From Chitinophaga eiseniae (GTDB taxonomy: Bacteria; Bacteroidota; Bacteroidia; Chitinophagales; Chitinophagaceae): DNA of 64,000 nt. The notes beneath the pieces were generated by a model. It was given only the letters and a program-made list of their open reading frames with translations. It searched no databases and had not been told where the DNA came from. The stretch spans positions 1,302,001 to 1,366,000 of the forward strand of contig NZ_JABAHZ010000002.1 of the NCBI RefSeq assembly GCF_012641265.1, given 5' to 3'. Shown in pieces: positions 63,601 to 64,000 of this stretch (positions are counted from its first letter, which is position 1; each line of letters starts with the position of its first letter). The position numbers and the translations under genes are program-made.

Positions 63601-63986
63601 TGGAAAAAATGAATGAGGTGACCAACTTCTCTACCGATGTATTAAATGCCTGGACGCCTGAAAATCATTCTAACTTCCCCCGTTTCACTTTATCCGATCC
63701 AAATAACAACAACCGCGATAACAGCGACAGATGGCTGGAAGATGGTTCCTACCTGCGTCTCAAACGCGTAGAGCTGGGATATAATATTCCCAAGTCGTTA
63801 ATGAACAAATGGGGCATTGACAAAGTAAGAGTATATGCTTCCGGAGAAAACCTGTTTACTATTACCAAATACAAAGGCTACAACCCGGATATTGGTGGAG
63901 CTGCACTGTCAAGAGGTATGGACAACTCCTGGGATATATATCCATTATCCCGCACAGTACTGGTTGGATTGAATCTTACTTTTTAA
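60669..63986 (+). CDS. SusC/RagA TonB-dependent receptor with STN signalling domain
   Basis: 1105 residues. After a late signal peptide (hydrophobic 20-40), an STN domain (about 45-120: LTLNMRNVSLSKVFKEIRKQTGYTFFYN) contacts the FecR protein. Then a CarboxypepD_reg-like domain (ISVFGKITDATTHEPLSGASVKL), the SusC signature ELVVVGYGTQKRKDVTGA, plug with PLYVVDGVFV and AATASIYGSRAANGVVIITTKGG, and a barrel ending VLVGLNLTF with terminal Phe. The SusD partner is expected right after the window's end (14 bases remain). Confidence 0.95.
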   Translation: MLFRHVGKHPGNSVFAQMLKVMKLAAFLLLVLAMQVSATGYSQKLTLNMRNVSLSKVFKEIRKQTGYTFFYNTEMLEQTDKVSVAVVQADLEYVLGKCLLNKKLNYSIVDNTIILSVKPTPQTEEVIPPVANISVFGKITDATTHEPLSGASVKLKGTTKGASSDGKGNYTLQLPDNGGVLVVTYIGYEPVEKTVTTAGQLDIALKPKAVQTEELVVVGYGTQKRKDVTGAVSSVRVSNISANVSKNISSAIQGRVAGVSVESSSGAPGAGMIITIRGMSTLGNNTPLYVVDGVFVSNIDGVSPNDVESIEILKDAATASIYGSRAANGVVIITTKGGRKETAPKLSIDTWFGVQSIPKRMNLLNGQQWTDLMSKYVTGIPAYAGVNTNWQDAIFRQGLLTRTNVNFSGGSQNFTYDLSGGYLKEDGTIIHTNYNAANFRVKTEYDKGRFRIGETVMIKRGNTLTNPGGGDQVHSIVGSSLMMPATVPVYDPTQPLGGYGRRPTFMKNLSNPVARLENIENTSKELSILANAFAEVKLIEGLKYKFNVGLTQTQTDGRLYTGVFDDGNSANPLPDLSQSTGTVNSWLVENTLNYNKKLGKHNFDVLLGYSAQKNLYSGFSASRNDLPVGTYTLDAGLAGSQKNGGDANNSSMVSRFGRVTYSYDSRYLFSASIRRDGSSRFAQGYQYGSFPSVSLGWNLHNEHFFSSLTNVINTFKLRGSWGGLGNQEIGNYLTQNSITSGLNYVQGGVLWPGATASSYASPIDLSWEETKITNVGVDAGFLNNKLFVIFDVFNKKTTGVLLSVPFPPSVGKTGSPTLNAGEIQNKGFDLALEYNDRVGEVGYRLGFNISHTANKMTAISVGSGRQEFGGISRAKVGYPIGAFFLVKTDGIFNSKEEVAAHSKNGTPIQPNAQPGDIRYVDYNNDGIIDNQDEQYLGSPFPKVNMGLSANLNWRGFDLGLFLEAVTGNKIYNARRKWMEKMNEVTNFSTDVLNAWTPENHSNFPRFTLSDPNNNNRDNSDRWLEDGSYLRLKRVELGYNIPKSLMNKWGIDKVRVYASGENLFTITKYKGYNPDIGGAALSRGMDNSWDIYPLSRTVLVGLNLTF

Positions 63987-64000
63987 TCGTTTAATGGCTT

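Noticed and set aside
1-64000. Mobile elements, CRISPR arrays or tRNA-linked islands
   Set aside because: No transposase, integrase, direct-repeat/spacer pattern or tRNA-like sequence was found on either strand.

Overview
The window is a stretch of Bacteroidota chromosome, most likely from the family Chitinophagaceae and close to Chitinophaga. Evidence: three SusC/RagA-type receptors with two SusD partners, a hybrid two-component system (HTCS) regulator, a sigma/FecR surface-signalling cascade, many lipoproteins with SPII signals, and several promoters of the Bacteroidota form TTG-N19/22-TAnnTTTG. No rRNA, tRNA, CRISPR array, transposase, integrase or phage gene was seen.

Layout. 1-2.8 kb: an ABC exporter (permease cut by the left edge, plus ATPase) and a small HTH/DUF2975 pair. 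2.8-13.3 kb: single housekeeping or accessory genes (methyltransferase, DUF1772, PI-PLC lipoprotein, Ada, secreted esterase, acyltransferase 3, GNAT, NAD(P)-binding protein, AraC regulator, an exported SAM hydroxide adenosyltransferase, and two tandem paralogous outer-membrane-type proteins). 13.3-26 kb, minus strand: a polysaccharide utilization locus read in the order HTCS, SusC, SusD, GH30, GH35, closed by a strong terminator; the enzyme pair suggests a beta-galactan. 26-34.7 kb: ECF sigma factor with a membrane protein, DUF1697, SMI1/KNR4, DUF4184, a cytosolic YceI, a DEAD-box helicase, an orphan DUF433 antitoxin-like gene, a MarR-DoxX-YceI operon with visible operators, an SDR and a DinB protein. 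34.8-44.9 kb: an alpha-L-rhamnosidase-like enzyme, a TMEM220-like protein, and a second SusC/SusD pair followed by a heme-c/FG-GAP lipoprotein.

45.3-54.8 kb: an ebo metabolite-traffic cluster. eboA, eboB and eboC, then a NarL-type two-component system on the opposite strand, then eboD, eboE, eboF and a small membrane protein. Ebo proteins are known from cyanobacteria and other bacteria for moving secondary-metabolite precursors to the periplasm. Here the cluster is split by a regulator pair and flanked by structured non-coding DNA; I consider this the most interesting system in the window.

54.8-64 kb: a TAT-exported Gfo/Idh/MocA oxidoreductase, TauE/SafE exporter, MmcQ/YjbR protein, YhcH/YjgK protein, then a sigma factor, FecR anti-sigma factor and an STN-bearing SusC receptor. 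The SusD partner of that receptor is expected just beyond the right edge.

Recurrent theme: both complete SusC/SusD operons carry a long stable hairpin 30-40 bases after susD and before the downstream genes, which probably lowers or uncouples expression of the distal genes from the abundant receptor pair.
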